From assembly GCF_020829495.1 (NCBI RefSeq), contig NZ_JAIVFQ010000045.1:1-55701 (forward strand): a stretch of DNA of 55,701 bases, given 5' to 3'. This stretch comes from Nostoc favosum CHAB5714 (GTDB taxonomy: Bacteria; Cyanobacteriota; Cyanobacteriia; Cyanobacteriales; Nostocaceae). Shown in pieces: positions 26,041 through 34,064 of the stretch. Below the pieces are notes generated by a model. The model was not told where the DNA came from and made no database searches. It saw only the letters and a list, made by a program, of their open reading frames with translations. Numbering within the stretch: position 1 is the first letter of the stretch; the number at the start of each line of letters is the position of its first letter. The translations under genes were made by a program, and so were the position numbers.

Positions 26041-26172
26041 GGGCATTGGGAATTGGGCATTGGGCATTGGGCATTGGTTATTAATTCTTGTCCCTCACTC
26101 CCTCACTCCCTCACTCCCTTGTCTCCCCCTGCTCCCTCATCTCCCTCATCCCCCTCATCCCCCTCATCCCCC
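26041..26172. repeat. Heptamer arrays between nusB and ftsY
   Basis: GGGCATT-type heptamers (26041-26078) are followed by CCTCACT (26093-26118) and by nine-base CCCTCATCC units (about 26136-26175). The array abuts the nusB stop codon. Upstream, 25990-26030 carries ATAAGTT-type units. The G-rich part matches the array before plsX. Confidence 0.85.
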
Positions 26173-26835
26173 TCACTTTGGCAAGTAAAAAAGGCTATGC
26201 TGTTTTTTCTGCTCAGTTACTCGGCGCAAAACACCGTTAATAAACCGATGACCATCGTCTCCACTGTAGCGTTTGGCTAGCTCTACAGCTTCGTTGATGG
26301 CTATACTGTCTGGAACTCCTAAGAACTTCATTTCAGCCACAGCGATTTGCAAGATATCGCGGTCAATTTGAGCGAGGCGAGTTACTTGCCAATCTACTAA
26401 GGCAGTAGAAAGGAGTTCATCTATAATCTGTCGATTTTCGTTGACGGTAATCACAAGCTCTTTAGCGTAATTCCGTACTCCCTTATCCTGATTAGCTAAC
26501 TGAATCAATACTGGGAAATCAACTGCCGTACCCAACTGATTGATTGCTGTCTGGGTGCAGGCGATCGCTTCTTGCAGCATTGTTCTGGCACTATTGAGGT
26601 CGGAGGCCCGAGTTTGGCTACTTAAAAGGCGATCGTTACTGCGTTGCAGTTCACCTGCGGCATTATCGAGGGTATCTTGCACTTCTGAGGTCAGAGTGCG
26701 TACTGCTCCTAGCACCAACTTGGATACTAGTTGATCGTCTTCCAATTTATCTAATTTCTTTGGGTTGACTGGCAATTGGCTAAGGCTTAAAAGCGCCAAT
26801 TCACGAGCAATTTGCTGGGGTTTACGAGGTTGCAT
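26173..26835 (-). CDS. nusB: Transcription antitermination factor NusB
   Basis: NusB pairs with NusE (S10) on boxA RNA to prevent early termination in rRNA operons. The 220 residues contain the helical NusB core, with RELALLSLSQLP at the start and DREILQIAVAEM-like (here DRDILQIAVAEMKFL) plus IAINEAVELAKRYSGDDGHRFINGVL at the C-terminal end. A central insertion of about 70 residues (about 45-115) lengthens it compared with the 140-residue E. coli protein, as is common in cyanobacteria. The stop codon is immediately followed by a tandem repeat array. A promoter candidate is visible at 26886-26913. Confidence 0.93.
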   Translation of the reverse strand: MQPRKPQQIARELALLSLSQLPVNPKKLDKLEDDQLVSKLVLGAVRTLTSEVQDTLDNAAGELQRSNDRLLSSQTRASDLNSARTMLQEAIACTQTAINQLGTAVDFPVLIQLANQDKGVRNYAKELVITVNENRQIIDELLSTALVDWQVTRLAQIDRDILQIAVAEMKFLGVPDSIAINEAVELAKRYSGDDGHRFINGVLRRVTEQKKQHSLFYLPK

Positions 26836-26885
26836 AAAACGAGGGGTGATTGGGCGAGAACTGATTAACTAGACGGGACAAACTT

Positions 26886-26913
26886 ACTATAATATCAATT
26901 TTTGCACAGTCAA
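26886..26913 (-). promoter_or_regulatory. Promoter candidate for nusB-ftsY
   Basis: On the minus strand TTGACT (26913-26908), a 16-bp spacer and TATAGT (26891-26886) lie about 50 bp before the nusB ATG at 26835, giving a leader of about 45 nt. Confidence 0.45.
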
Positions 26914-27280
26914 ACAACAACATTACGCATTTGCTTGTGACTATGCCAGATTGATTTTGAAGAAGAATACAGAATACAGAACAAGAAAGTGGGGGATTCA
27001 GACCCGCCACTAAATTGTAGACCACCAAATTTTCATTTACGCGCGAGTGTTTCACCGTTTATTCAGACGCTCTTGCTAGCTTGCTTCTTTGCAGAAGTAC
27101 GAGTACTAGCTAATGCTGCGCTATCCGCCAGTGGTCACTAAGCTTGCGTTGCCCTGAGCTTTGTCGTTCGCGCAGCGTCTCGTAGAGAAGGGTCGAACTG
27201 TCACACACAATTCAATTCTGAATTCTGAATTCTGACGCCTTGGCGGAGCGTCTCCGGCTCCGCTCCTGAATTCTGTTTTG
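26914..27280. repeat. Spacer built of dispersed repeat fragments
   Basis: The DUF502-nusB spacer contains fragments typical of Nostoc dispersed repeats. One is a CGCAGCGTCTCGTAGAGAAG segment (about 27173-27192). Another is tandem TTCTGAA units (about 27210-27232). The third is a palindromic GGAGCGTCTCCGGCTCCGCT segment (27245-27264). No gene is recognised. Confidence 0.6.
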
Positions 27281-28045
27281 TTAAATTTCTTCAACGGGAA
27301 TAACCTGCTGCTTGATTTCGTTGTGTTTCACTTCCAGCGTGGACTCTTTGGGGAAAACCAAGGGCGTATTGGGGGCGACAATGCCACCTGATACAACTAT
27401 TTTAAAAGCGTCTTCAATCGACATGGAGAGGTTTACCACCTCATCTTCAGGAACTACTGCGTACCATCCGGTAGTGGGATTGGGGGTAGTAGGTATAAAA
27501 ACACTTAGCACGGGGCGAGGCATCTGGGCTTGGATATCACTACTGATTGCACCAGTAACAAAGGCGATCGCCCAAATTCCTCGACGGGGATACTCTACCA
27601 AAATTACACGGCGAAACTTGCCATTAGAATCTTTTAGTATTGTTTCTAAAAGCTGCTTAAGGGTTTTGTATACCTGTCCCGCTAAAGGAATTGCCTGTAA
27701 TAATCGCTCACCAAAATCTAACAACCACCGACCAGCAATATTGCGAGCCATCAAGCCCATCAATAAAATACTTAGTAGTGGTACAGCCAACCCTACTAAT
27801 AAATTCAGTAAATTTACTAAAATTGGGTTTAACCCATCAAAGGGATTCAGTTGTTTGGGAATTTGGGTGAGGAAGTTGATTACCCAAGTAGCAATGGTAA
27901 TCGTTAGCCAGATAGTGGTTGCTAGGGGAATTACTACCAACAAACCAGCGATCAGGTCGTTTTTTAAGTCCTGTTTTAGGCGTTCGATTACCAAGCCCCG
28001 ATTCTCCTGTTTTAAGCTAGAGGAACTTATGTTATTGGTATTCAT
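27281..28045 (-). CDS. DUF502 membrane protein
   Basis: From the ATG at 28045 the protein is 254 residues. Two membrane helices (LIAGLLVVIPLATTIWLTITIA and the ILVNLLNLLVGLAVPLLSILLMGL stretch) precede a soluble region with the family motifs IPLAGQVYKTLKQLLETI and VVLVEYPRRG-like VILVEYPRRGIWAIAF, then PTTPNPTTGWYAVVPEDEV. DUF502 is widespread in bacteria and plant membranes (LIKE-COV proteins), function unproven. An upstream start at 28204 would add 53 residues without family resemblance, so I prefer the internal ATG. It is upstream of nusB on the same strand. Confidence 0.9.
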   Translation of the reverse strand: MNTNNISSSSLKQENRGLVIERLKQDLKNDLIAGLLVVIPLATTIWLTITIATWVINFLTQIPKQLNPFDGLNPILVNLLNLLVGLAVPLLSILLMGLMARNIAGRWLLDFGERLLQAIPLAGQVYKTLKQLLETILKDSNGKFRRVILVEYPRRGIWAIAFVTGAISSDIQAQMPRPVLSVFIPTTPNPTTGWYAVVPEDEVVNLSMSIEDAFKIVVSGGIVAPNTPLVFPKESTLEVKHNEIKQQVIPVEEI

Positions 28046-28535
28046 ACCAGCAGATTTGTCAAATTCCGAAGACTTTAACTTTAGGCAGTTTCTACCGCAA
28101 GTAACTGTCCAAAACGCTAGCAGCTTGGCTGCTGACGCAAAAACACATACTTGTTGCTGGAAATCAGCTATTTTCCTACAAGCATACACATAGACATTAA
28201 CCAATCTAATGCCGACTGGTTATTCTCAGAGGATGTCACTTTTCTTTATAAGACTTGTAAATGATTGTTGCAAGTCCTTAGGTATTACTAATCTACCGCG
28301 CTCAATCAAAAGCTGCTCATGATTGTGAAAGTACGAGTGGGTAAATAGAGGAATTATTTTATCTGGTCATTTGAGGAGGAGAGGCTTTTATGAAAATGTT
28401 CTGTTAAAAATATTAATTTATTATGGTAGTTTTTGTTTAGATGTAACACGCCGTAGATAGCACATCTGTGCTACCGTACTTCTAAAATTTTGCGATCGCG
28501 TACCCGTCCATCGTAGGCGATCGCTGCTTCAAATT
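28046..28535. other. Spacer between the hps locus and the DUF502 gene
   Basis: About 490 bp. It holds a hairpin TAGCACA/TGTGCTA (28458-28473). A larger fold-back follows the last hps gene, in which CTAAAATTT near 28481 pairs with AAATTTTAG near 28531 and two GCGATCGC-type sites lie inside; this could end the hps transcript. No gene is recognised. Confidence 0.5.
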
Positions 28536-29444
28536 TTAGGCCACATCAGCCTGTGTAGTTTCAGAATCCGCGCACTGTAACTGTTGTGTACTCTCCTGTG
28601 GCAGAATTGCTGTTGCGTCTAAATTAGGTTTTGGTAGATACTTCATTTCCCAGACTTTGAGCAAAATCAGATATTCGTAGAATGCCTGCAATGTACACCA
28701 AGCAATTCCGGCGCGTCCATCTAAGCAACCGCCTAAGAAAAAATACATATATACAAACCGTAGCAGAGGTCTGGCGGGTAAACGCAAAGACAAATCTTTC
28801 AGGGCGCGGCGTTTTTCGACTTCCGATTTGCCAAAGAATAAATCTTGCCAGTTGACCTTTCCCTCTTCTAGTTGATATAGCGTTTCTTGAGCTTCGTCTG
28901 TAGAATAACGGTTATGCTTGTCAATCCAGCGGCTCAATCCTTTGCTACAAGTGTAGTGTGGGTATGTCTCTTTTAAAAAGCTAGTTGCACCCTCACAAAC
29001 TTCCCGTTCAGTATGACCATAGTCTGTAAACCAGACCTTACCGTGGCGGAAGAGGCGCATTTGGTAACGGGGATACTGTGTGCTGTAGCGAATCCAACGA
29101 TTCATGAACATGACACGTTCAGCCACGTAGTAACCGATGTAGTCTGGACTCTGACTTGCCTTTTCGCATTCCGCGAACAGTTCTGGTGTCATGCGCTCGT
29201 CAGCTTCGAGAATATAAACCCATTCGTGCTTCGGGGGGATAGACTCTAACATCCAGGTGCGTTGGCGGCCGTGGCTTTCAAAAGCGTGTTGAATGACGCG
29301 GATGGGATAGCGACTGGCGATTTCCACAGTGCGATCGCTACTGCATGAATCGACAACAATAATGTCATCCGATAGCATCGCCGATTCGATACAAGCAGCA
29401 ATATCTAACTCTTCGTTATATGTCAGGATGTAAATTGAGAACAT
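28536..29444 (-). CDS. GT2 glycosyltransferase, last gene of the hps locus (position of hpsK)
   Basis: A 302-residue family 2 glycosyltransferase with a short GT-A core: IYILTYNEE near the N-terminus, IIVVDSCSSDRT and the metal-binding YILEADERM, followed by a C-terminal part with aromatic helices (LLRFVYMYFFLGG) that may sit at the membrane. It resembles the WaaE/KdtX-type glycosyltransferases. Its place, eleventh gene in line after hpsA, corresponds to hpsK of Nostoc punctiforme; I infer that name from order only. It probably adds one sugar during hormogonium polysaccharide synthesis; the donor is unknown. Confidence 0.85.
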   Translation of the reverse strand: MFSIYILTYNEELDIAACIESAMLSDDIIVVDSCSSDRTVEIASRYPIRVIQHAFESHGRQRTWMLESIPPKHEWVYILEADERMTPELFAECEKASQSPDYIGYYVAERVMFMNRWIRYSTQYPRYQMRLFRHGKVWFTDYGHTEREVCEGATSFLKETYPHYTCSKGLSRWIDKHNRYSTDEAQETLYQLEEGKVNWQDLFFGKSEVEKRRALKDLSLRLPARPLLRFVYMYFFLGGCLDGRAGIAWCTLQAFYEYLILLKVWEMKYLPKPNLDATAILPQESTQQLQCADSETTQADVA

Positions 29445-29570
29445 TACCCAAGTTTTATAGCGATTTTACTAACTGATAATTGCCTTTTTATTGTTATTAG
29501 CTACTAGGCGCATGGCAGTATCAGCCGTCAGGAATTTTTGGATACGTTCTACTGCCATGCCGATAATGGA

Positions 29571-30455
29571 TTAGCGTGCGGTAGCTCTAGGTTTACCACC
29601 TTGTACAGCACCCCTACCTCTTAAGCCTGTCCAGCCGATGATAATGTAACCAATGGACAACAGCAAACTGCTAATACCAATCCGCAGCCCAGACTTCCAA
29701 GCAGTATCTTTAGCTTGTTTCTCTGCTTCGTCTCTGCGCTGGCGAACTTGGCTCAGTTGTTGAGTTCGCAGCGTCTGAATATCTGTTTGTTGTTCGATAG
29801 CTTTGTCAAGTACTTGGGGATCTGTTTTAGCCTTCTTCAGTAACTCTTTGATATTTGCGGGAATTTGAGAGCTTTCAAGCGCTTGCTTATATCTTTGATC
29901 ATCTTTGAGAATTTCACTAAACTGAGTTTTGGTTTGGGTTCGCAGTTGATTTAGTTGAGCTTTTCCTTGCTCAGTATTCAGTTGTGCTTGCAATTGCGAT
30001 AACCGATTGTTCAGTTGAGTTTCTGCCTGATCTGCTTCTTGAGCGATGCGGTTGAGTGTTTGAGTCTTAGCTTGATTGACGTTATTAAGGTGCAGGGGAA
30101 AAATCAGCAAGAACATCAACCCCAAAATACTTGAGAGGATCACGGCGGGAAATCTTAAATCGATACCTTGGGGGCGATCTGCTGCATCAGCACTATCAAT
30201 CCAATAGGCAGCAAACAGCAGTCCCAAACCTACGAGAGGCACAATTCCCCGATCAACTAGCGCTGTTGCTAAGTTGATTTGCCATACCCGATCTGTCGGT
30301 TGAAAGGGTAACAATAGAATAAAAAAGTCAACAAAAAAGGACAAAATGCAAATTATTCCAACTACCTTAAGTGTGAGGGCAGTACTCACGGAAGTAAAAC
30401 GGTTAACCATAGTTTTTTGAACTGGCGGTGAATAGGAGTGATTTTCATATTTCAA
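29571..30455 (-). CDS. hpsJ: HpsJ family membrane protein
   Basis: A 294-residue protein of the HpsJ type. Three membrane helices lie in the first half (VVGIICILSFFVDFFILLLP, GIVPLVGLGLLFAAYWI and FPAVILSSILGLMFLLIFPL). A long Gln/Lys/Glu-rich coiled coil follows (about 130-245), then a last helix (IGISSLLLSIGYIIIGWTGL) and a basic tail. Both ends should be anchored with the coiled coil on one side of the membrane. In Nostoc punctiforme this gene belongs to the hps locus; its exact step is unknown. A start at the internal ATG (residue 16, VNRFTSV follows) is also possible. Confidence 0.88.
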   Translation of the reverse strand: MKYENHSYSPPVQKTMVNRFTSVSTALTLKVVGIICILSFFVDFFILLLPFQPTDRVWQINLATALVDRGIVPLVGLGLLFAAYWIDSADAADRPQGIDLRFPAVILSSILGLMFLLIFPLHLNNVNQAKTQTLNRIAQEADQAETQLNNRLSQLQAQLNTEQGKAQLNQLRTQTKTQFSEILKDDQRYKQALESSQIPANIKELLKKAKTDPQVLDKAIEQQTDIQTLRTQQLSQVRQRRDEAEKQAKDTAWKSGLRIGISSLLLSIGYIIIGWTGLRGRGAVQGGKPRATAR

Positions 30456-30774
30456 GCTACTTGAATATTGTGCCTATGACTCTAACTGTTGTGTAGAAAC
30501 ATAAAGCAGAGGCATTACTGCTGAAGGCTCTCTGCCTCTTGGTTTTCAACTAGGCCACAGTAACATTTGTTATGTGCAGTGTCTTCAGGAAATTTGTGGT
30601 GTTTTAAGATACGAGCATAATGCAGGGCTGTAAGAAAAGACTCATTAATTACCTGATTTACCTTATTACAGTTCTCAATCGGTGGTAATTAGAAATTTTG
30701 TAGGGGCGCACAAATGTGCGCCCCTAGTGGGTTTTGTATCCATATAAAAATCGTTATATCTCCCTATATCTCAC
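30456..30774. other. Spacer with hairpins inside the hps locus
   Basis: This 319-bp gap breaks the otherwise close hps gene spacing. It contains an imperfect hairpin AGAGGCA/TGCCTCT (about 30508-30539) and a dispersed repeat with a perfect 11-bp stem TAGGGGCGCAC/GTGCGCCCCTA (30701-30726). A promoter for hpsJ may lie here; none is clear to me. Confidence 0.5.
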
Positions 30775-31422
30775 TTATTTTTCCATCTCCCTTGCAAGGG
30801 CTTGTTTCCAAATCGGCAGATCCTCCGGTCGGTCAACATCAGCTAAAGGCGACAAGTTCACGTATGATAAATTAAGTTTCTGGGCAATGTCCACGGTTTT
30901 CTGGAATACTTGAGCAGTTCCCCACTCGATGTTAACGAATAACTCCAAAATGGGTTGCCGCAAACCAATTAAGTAATATCCACCGTCGATCGCAGGGCCA
31001 AGTACGAGGTCAAAGGTGTGTAACTTCTCAAAGGCTGTCTCTAGAATCTGAGCATTGACTCCAGGACAATCAGTACCGATGATAATTACTTTTGTGGCAT
31101 CAGATTGAAAAGCATCGAAAAGCGATCGCGCCATCCGCGAACCTAAATCCCCTTCACCTTGAGACTGGTAAACCAAATCCAACCCCAGCCAGTCTTGCAT
31201 AAGTTGCGAATCCCCACCTGCAAATCTGACTTCCACAGATATGTCAATGGCTTTTTGCAATTCTTGAACTTGAAATATTGTATGTTCAGTCATTTCCCGT
31301 TGAAGATTGGCAGCACCAACTGTTCCCAAAGCAGGTATCAGTCTGGTTTTAGTCTTCCCTGGTTCTGGATAGCGAGTAAAAATAATCAGGTGCTGTTTTG
31401 AGCTTGCTGGTAAGTTCAGCAC
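30775..31422 (-). CDS. DUF2064/TIGR04282-type glycosyltransferase (position of hpsI)
   Basis: The 215 residues form a compact GT-A-like domain of the DUF2064 family, which is sometimes annotated as arsenosugar biosynthesis glycosyltransferase. Visible motifs are IIFTRYPEPGKTKTRL near the N-terminus, VIIIGTDCPG, FDLVLGPAIDGGYYLIGL and the C-terminal LADVDRPEDL. Its position between the fourth pseudopilin and hpsJ fits hpsI of Nostoc punctiforme. In this context a role in making or modifying the hormogonium polysaccharide is likelier than arsenic metabolism; no arsenic gene is nearby. It starts 33 bp after the preceding pseudopilin stop. Confidence 0.85.
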   Translation of the reverse strand: MLNLPASSKQHLIIFTRYPEPGKTKTRLIPALGTVGAANLQREMTEHTIFQVQELQKAIDISVEVRFAGGDSQLMQDWLGLDLVYQSQGEGDLGSRMARSLFDAFQSDATKVIIIGTDCPGVNAQILETAFEKLHTFDLVLGPAIDGGYYLIGLRQPILELFVNIEWGTAQVFQKTVDIAQKLNLSYVNLSPLADVDRPEDLPIWKQALAREMEK

Positions 31423-31454
31423 ACAATACCTTATTTGAATAAACTAAGAATATC

Positions 31455-32042
31455 TTAATAGCAATACTTATTGTCTTTGGCTGTAGCATTATCTTTGCCC
31501 ATTCGCATTGCTCCTAAAATCGTAGAAACAATCACGCAACGCTTAGTTTTACCGCCAGACTTACTCGATAGCGCTATCCGTCCTAAATCTTTAGCGTTAC
31601 CTCTGTAGTCAAATCTAACTTCTTGTACAGTACTGAGTGATGGTTGGAAGTTTGTCTCAGAATCAAAGCGCACATTGGTATCTAAGTTATTCCAGTTAGC
31701 ATCAGATGGGTTTACTGTAGCAGGATGAACCGCCCATTGAATAATGCCGTTTTGCTCACGAAAGCTGGCTTGCCAAGTCAATTTTTCCTTACTAGCTTGG
31801 CTTTGGGCTTGGCGCATAGCATAATAAACCTCGTTTTGGGCAGTGTTGAGGTGGCGAGTCTGCACAAAAGCCAGCCAGTTAGGTATTGCCAGCGTGGCTA
31901 ATATACCAATTAATGAAACAACTACTAAAGTTTCTAATAGTGTAAAACCACTACTGGAGTCCTTATTCAAGAGATTTTTTGAATTAACTAGAGAGGGTAA
32001 ATGCGCCCGGATATCCATTTTTGTCTTTTGATCGCTTTTCAA
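31455..32042 (-). CDS. Type II secretion/type IV pilus-like pseudopilin (position of hpsH)
   Basis: A 195-residue GspH/FimT-like pseudopilin. A 32-residue leader ends at the prepilin peptidase site SSG|FTLLE, followed by the hydrophobic helix TLVVVSLIGILATLAIPNWLAFV. The rest is a small beta-rich head ending in a Cys pair (KRCVIVST and NKYCY), a plausible disulfide. It resembles HpsD in length and layout, including the shared TKRCVIV/IKRCVIV stretch, suggesting duplication. Its start codon lies 59 bp inside the end of the hpsG frame, so the two are tightly coupled. In order it matches hpsH. Confidence 0.85.
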   Translation of the reverse strand: MKSDQKTKMDIRAHLPSLVNSKNLLNKDSSSGFTLLETLVVVSLIGILATLAIPNWLAFVQTRHLNTAQNEVYYAMRQAQSQASKEKLTWQASFREQNGIIQWAVHPATVNPSDANWNNLDTNVRFDSETNFQPSLSTVQEVRFDYRGNAKDLGRIALSSKSGGKTKRCVIVSTILGAMRMGKDNATAKDNKYCY

Positions 32043-33060
32043 CTACCCAGCCGTTGAGCAATGTTTCAGCTTCTTGCCTTCTTATTTCGCGCTGGTTAGT
32101 AATATTGTCCAGCAAGGTAGGCAGTATAAGAATTATGACAATTTTTAGTGACAGTTTTAAAGTGAAATTTATATTCTGAAGTCTTGAAGGGTCATGAATA
32201 AAATACTTCCACAAAAATATAGCAGCTGCTAGACCTTTTTTTTTATTAAACGGCTTTTGTAGCGCTTTGCAGACCAAGTATTTGTATAAATTTGCTAGGC
32301 TTATATTCCAACTATGCTTTAGTGTGGTTCGCCTAGCATCTCCTAGAGAGCGTCTTTGCTTGTACGCTCTCTCTAGCACTTGCAGGCAGGATTTTTCCTG
32401 TCTGACAAGATTGGAAGAAACGGAATTAGCACTTATGCGATATAAGATTTGTACAGATGGCACACATATAAAATCAAACTTAGAAGCTAATCGCAGCCAC
32501 ATATCCCAATCCTGAGCCGCACTTAAAGATTCATCAAAGCCACCTAATTTAATTAAAGCTTTTCTACAAATTAAAGGATTGGAACCATTCTCTAGAAAGT
32601 TATTTAGTAACAAATTTTCATAAACATTTCCATTTAGATTAATCCGCTTGCCTGAAAGTATAAATTCACCATTTGCATCAATATAATCAGTCCAACTGTA
32701 AGCAACTTTCGCAGTAACGTTTTCTTGCAGAATCTTTAACTGAGACTGAAGTTTATCAGGTGTCCAAAGATCATCTGCATCTAAGAAACTAACAAATTCT
32801 CCAACTGCAAGGTGTAGCCCTCGGTTACGACTAACGTTCCCGCCAGCATTAGGGTAAGAAAATACTTTTATTCGTGAGTCTTTAATTTCTGCAATAACTT
32901 CTATTGTTGAGTCTCGTGAACCATCATTTATTATAATTAACTCAAAATTAGTAAAAGTTTGCTTTAAGACAGATTGAATTGTTTCTTTAATAGTTTTTTC
33001 GCTATTGTAAGCTGGTATAATTACAGAAATAAATATTGTATTTAAAGTTGAGTTAATCAT
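31984..33060 (-). CDS. hpsG: GT2 glycosyltransferase HpsG
   Basis: A 358-residue GT2 glycosyltransferase with a standard GT-A core: SVIIPAYNSEKTI at the start, LIIINDGSRDST, GEFVSFLDADDLW (the DxD-type site) and DESLSAAQDWDMWLRLASK with the catalytic-base region. The C-terminal part is basic and helical. The start overlaps the hpsF stop by 4 bp (ATGA). A palindromic repeat-like stretch (32345-32372, AGAGAGCGT/ACGCTCTCT) lies within the frame and encodes QRRSLGDARR, perhaps a small in-frame insertion. Third of three consecutive glycosyltransferases in the locus. Confidence 0.87.
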   Translation of the reverse strand: MINSTLNTIFISVIIPAYNSEKTIKETIQSVLKQTFTNFELIIINDGSRDSTIEVIAEIKDSRIKVFSYPNAGGNVSRNRGLHLAVGEFVSFLDADDLWTPDKLQSQLKILQENVTAKVAYSWTDYIDANGEFILSGKRINLNGNVYENLLLNNFLENGSNPLICRKALIKLGGFDESLSAAQDWDMWLRLASKFDFICVPSVQILYRISANSVSSNLVRQEKSCLQVLERAYKQRRSLGDARRTTLKHSWNISLANLYKYLVCKALQKPFNKKKGLAAAIFLWKYFIHDPSRLQNINFTLKLSLKIVIILILPTLLDNITNQREIRRQEAETLLNGWVVEKRSKDKNGYPGAFTLSS

Positions 33061-34055
33061 TTTGCATATTTATTTTTATTTTCTAAAATTTTGTCTAACT
33101 TCCACTTTAAAGAATAAAAAGGACTGATCATACTAGCCCAGTAAAAATTAATTTCAAAAAGTGCAATTAAATTACTTCTGGATTGACCTCGATACTTAAT
33201 AATATGTTGTAATAGTCGGCGCAAATTTCCCAAGATAGTTTTAACTAAGAGTATTGGTTTTTGCCAATTTTTAGCATTGATCAAGCGCAACTGGAAAATA
33301 CATAGACCACAGCCACGTGCTAGTACTAGTAAGTAGTCTTTTTCTAGCCGCCAATGTGGAATTTGATGATTAATATGCATTGCAGGATTGTACCAAATTT
33401 CCCAACCTGCTTTGTGTAAGTATAAGAGAGCTTCTGTATCATCTCCGCTCACCATCAATTTACTCAGTCTCCCCTTAAAAACTAATTCTTTAGGAACACT
33501 TTCACACCAAGCTTGCTTACGGACAACTAGCGCAGCACCAGGAGGAAGTCTTAAATTATCTGCATCAAATAAATATGGTTGTAGTCCGTGTTCCCTAATG
33601 GCTAGAAAGGCTTGGATTCTTGTAAAATCTTCTGGAGGGCTTACTTCAAAATCACCGTGGATTTGACCACTCCAGGCACCAGCTTGAGGATGCTCTTTGC
33701 CAAAAATATAAGACTGTAAAACCCAATCATTTGCTGGAAAATTATCATCATCTATGAATGCAATAAACTCGCCTCTAGCTTCATTTATAGCCCGCATTCT
33801 TGCGAATGCTATTCCCTGTTGTTTCTCTAAAAAGTACCTCAATGAAAAGTTTTGATTAGAAAATTTTTTATAAGACTCACTTACTTTATTTGTATCATCT
33901 TTACTATTATTATCAATAATAATAATTTCCCAATTCAAATTTGCTACTCCCGTCTGCTTGAGTAGCAAATCCATAACTTTTGGTAACCGATTTACTCCAT
34001 TGTATGTAGGAATAGCTACAGTGAAATCTAAATTCTTAAGTTCATATTTATCCAT
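33057..34055 (-). CDS. hpsF: GT2 glycosyltransferase HpsF
   Basis: A 332-residue GT2 enzyme, clearly paralogous to the preceding HpsE. Both have DFTVAIPTYNG, EIIIIDNNSKD / EIIVVDNNSTD, the DxD-type site FIGFLDDDN-like (here EFIAFIDDDNFP) and the same C-terminal plan with GDDTEALLYLHKAGWEIWYNP. No signal peptide or true membrane helix is seen; a basic C-terminus (KLDKILENKNKYAK) ends the protein. Nine bases separate it from hpsE and it overlaps hpsG by four, so these three are one translational unit. Expected role: sugar transfer for the hormogonium polysaccharide. Confidence 0.88.
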   Translation of the reverse strand: MDKYELKNLDFTVAIPTYNGVNRLPKVMDLLLKQTGVANLNWEIIIIDNNSKDDTNKVSESYKKFSNQNFSLRYFLEKQQGIAFARMRAINEARGEFIAFIDDDNFPANDWVLQSYIFGKEHPQAGAWSGQIHGDFEVSPPEDFTRIQAFLAIREHGLQPYLFDADNLRLPPGAALVVRKQAWCESVPKELVFKGRLSKLMVSGDDTEALLYLHKAGWEIWYNPAMHINHQIPHWRLEKDYLLVLARGCGLCIFQLRLINAKNWQKPILLVKTILGNLRRLLQHIIKYRGQSRSNLIALFEINFYWASMISPFYSLKWKLDKILENKNKYAK

Positions 34056-34064
34056 CTTATTATT

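Noticed and set aside
27312..28193. 293-codon plus-strand open frame opposite the DUF502 gene
   Set aside because: It is the antisense of a clearly conserved membrane protein and shows no family pattern of its own.
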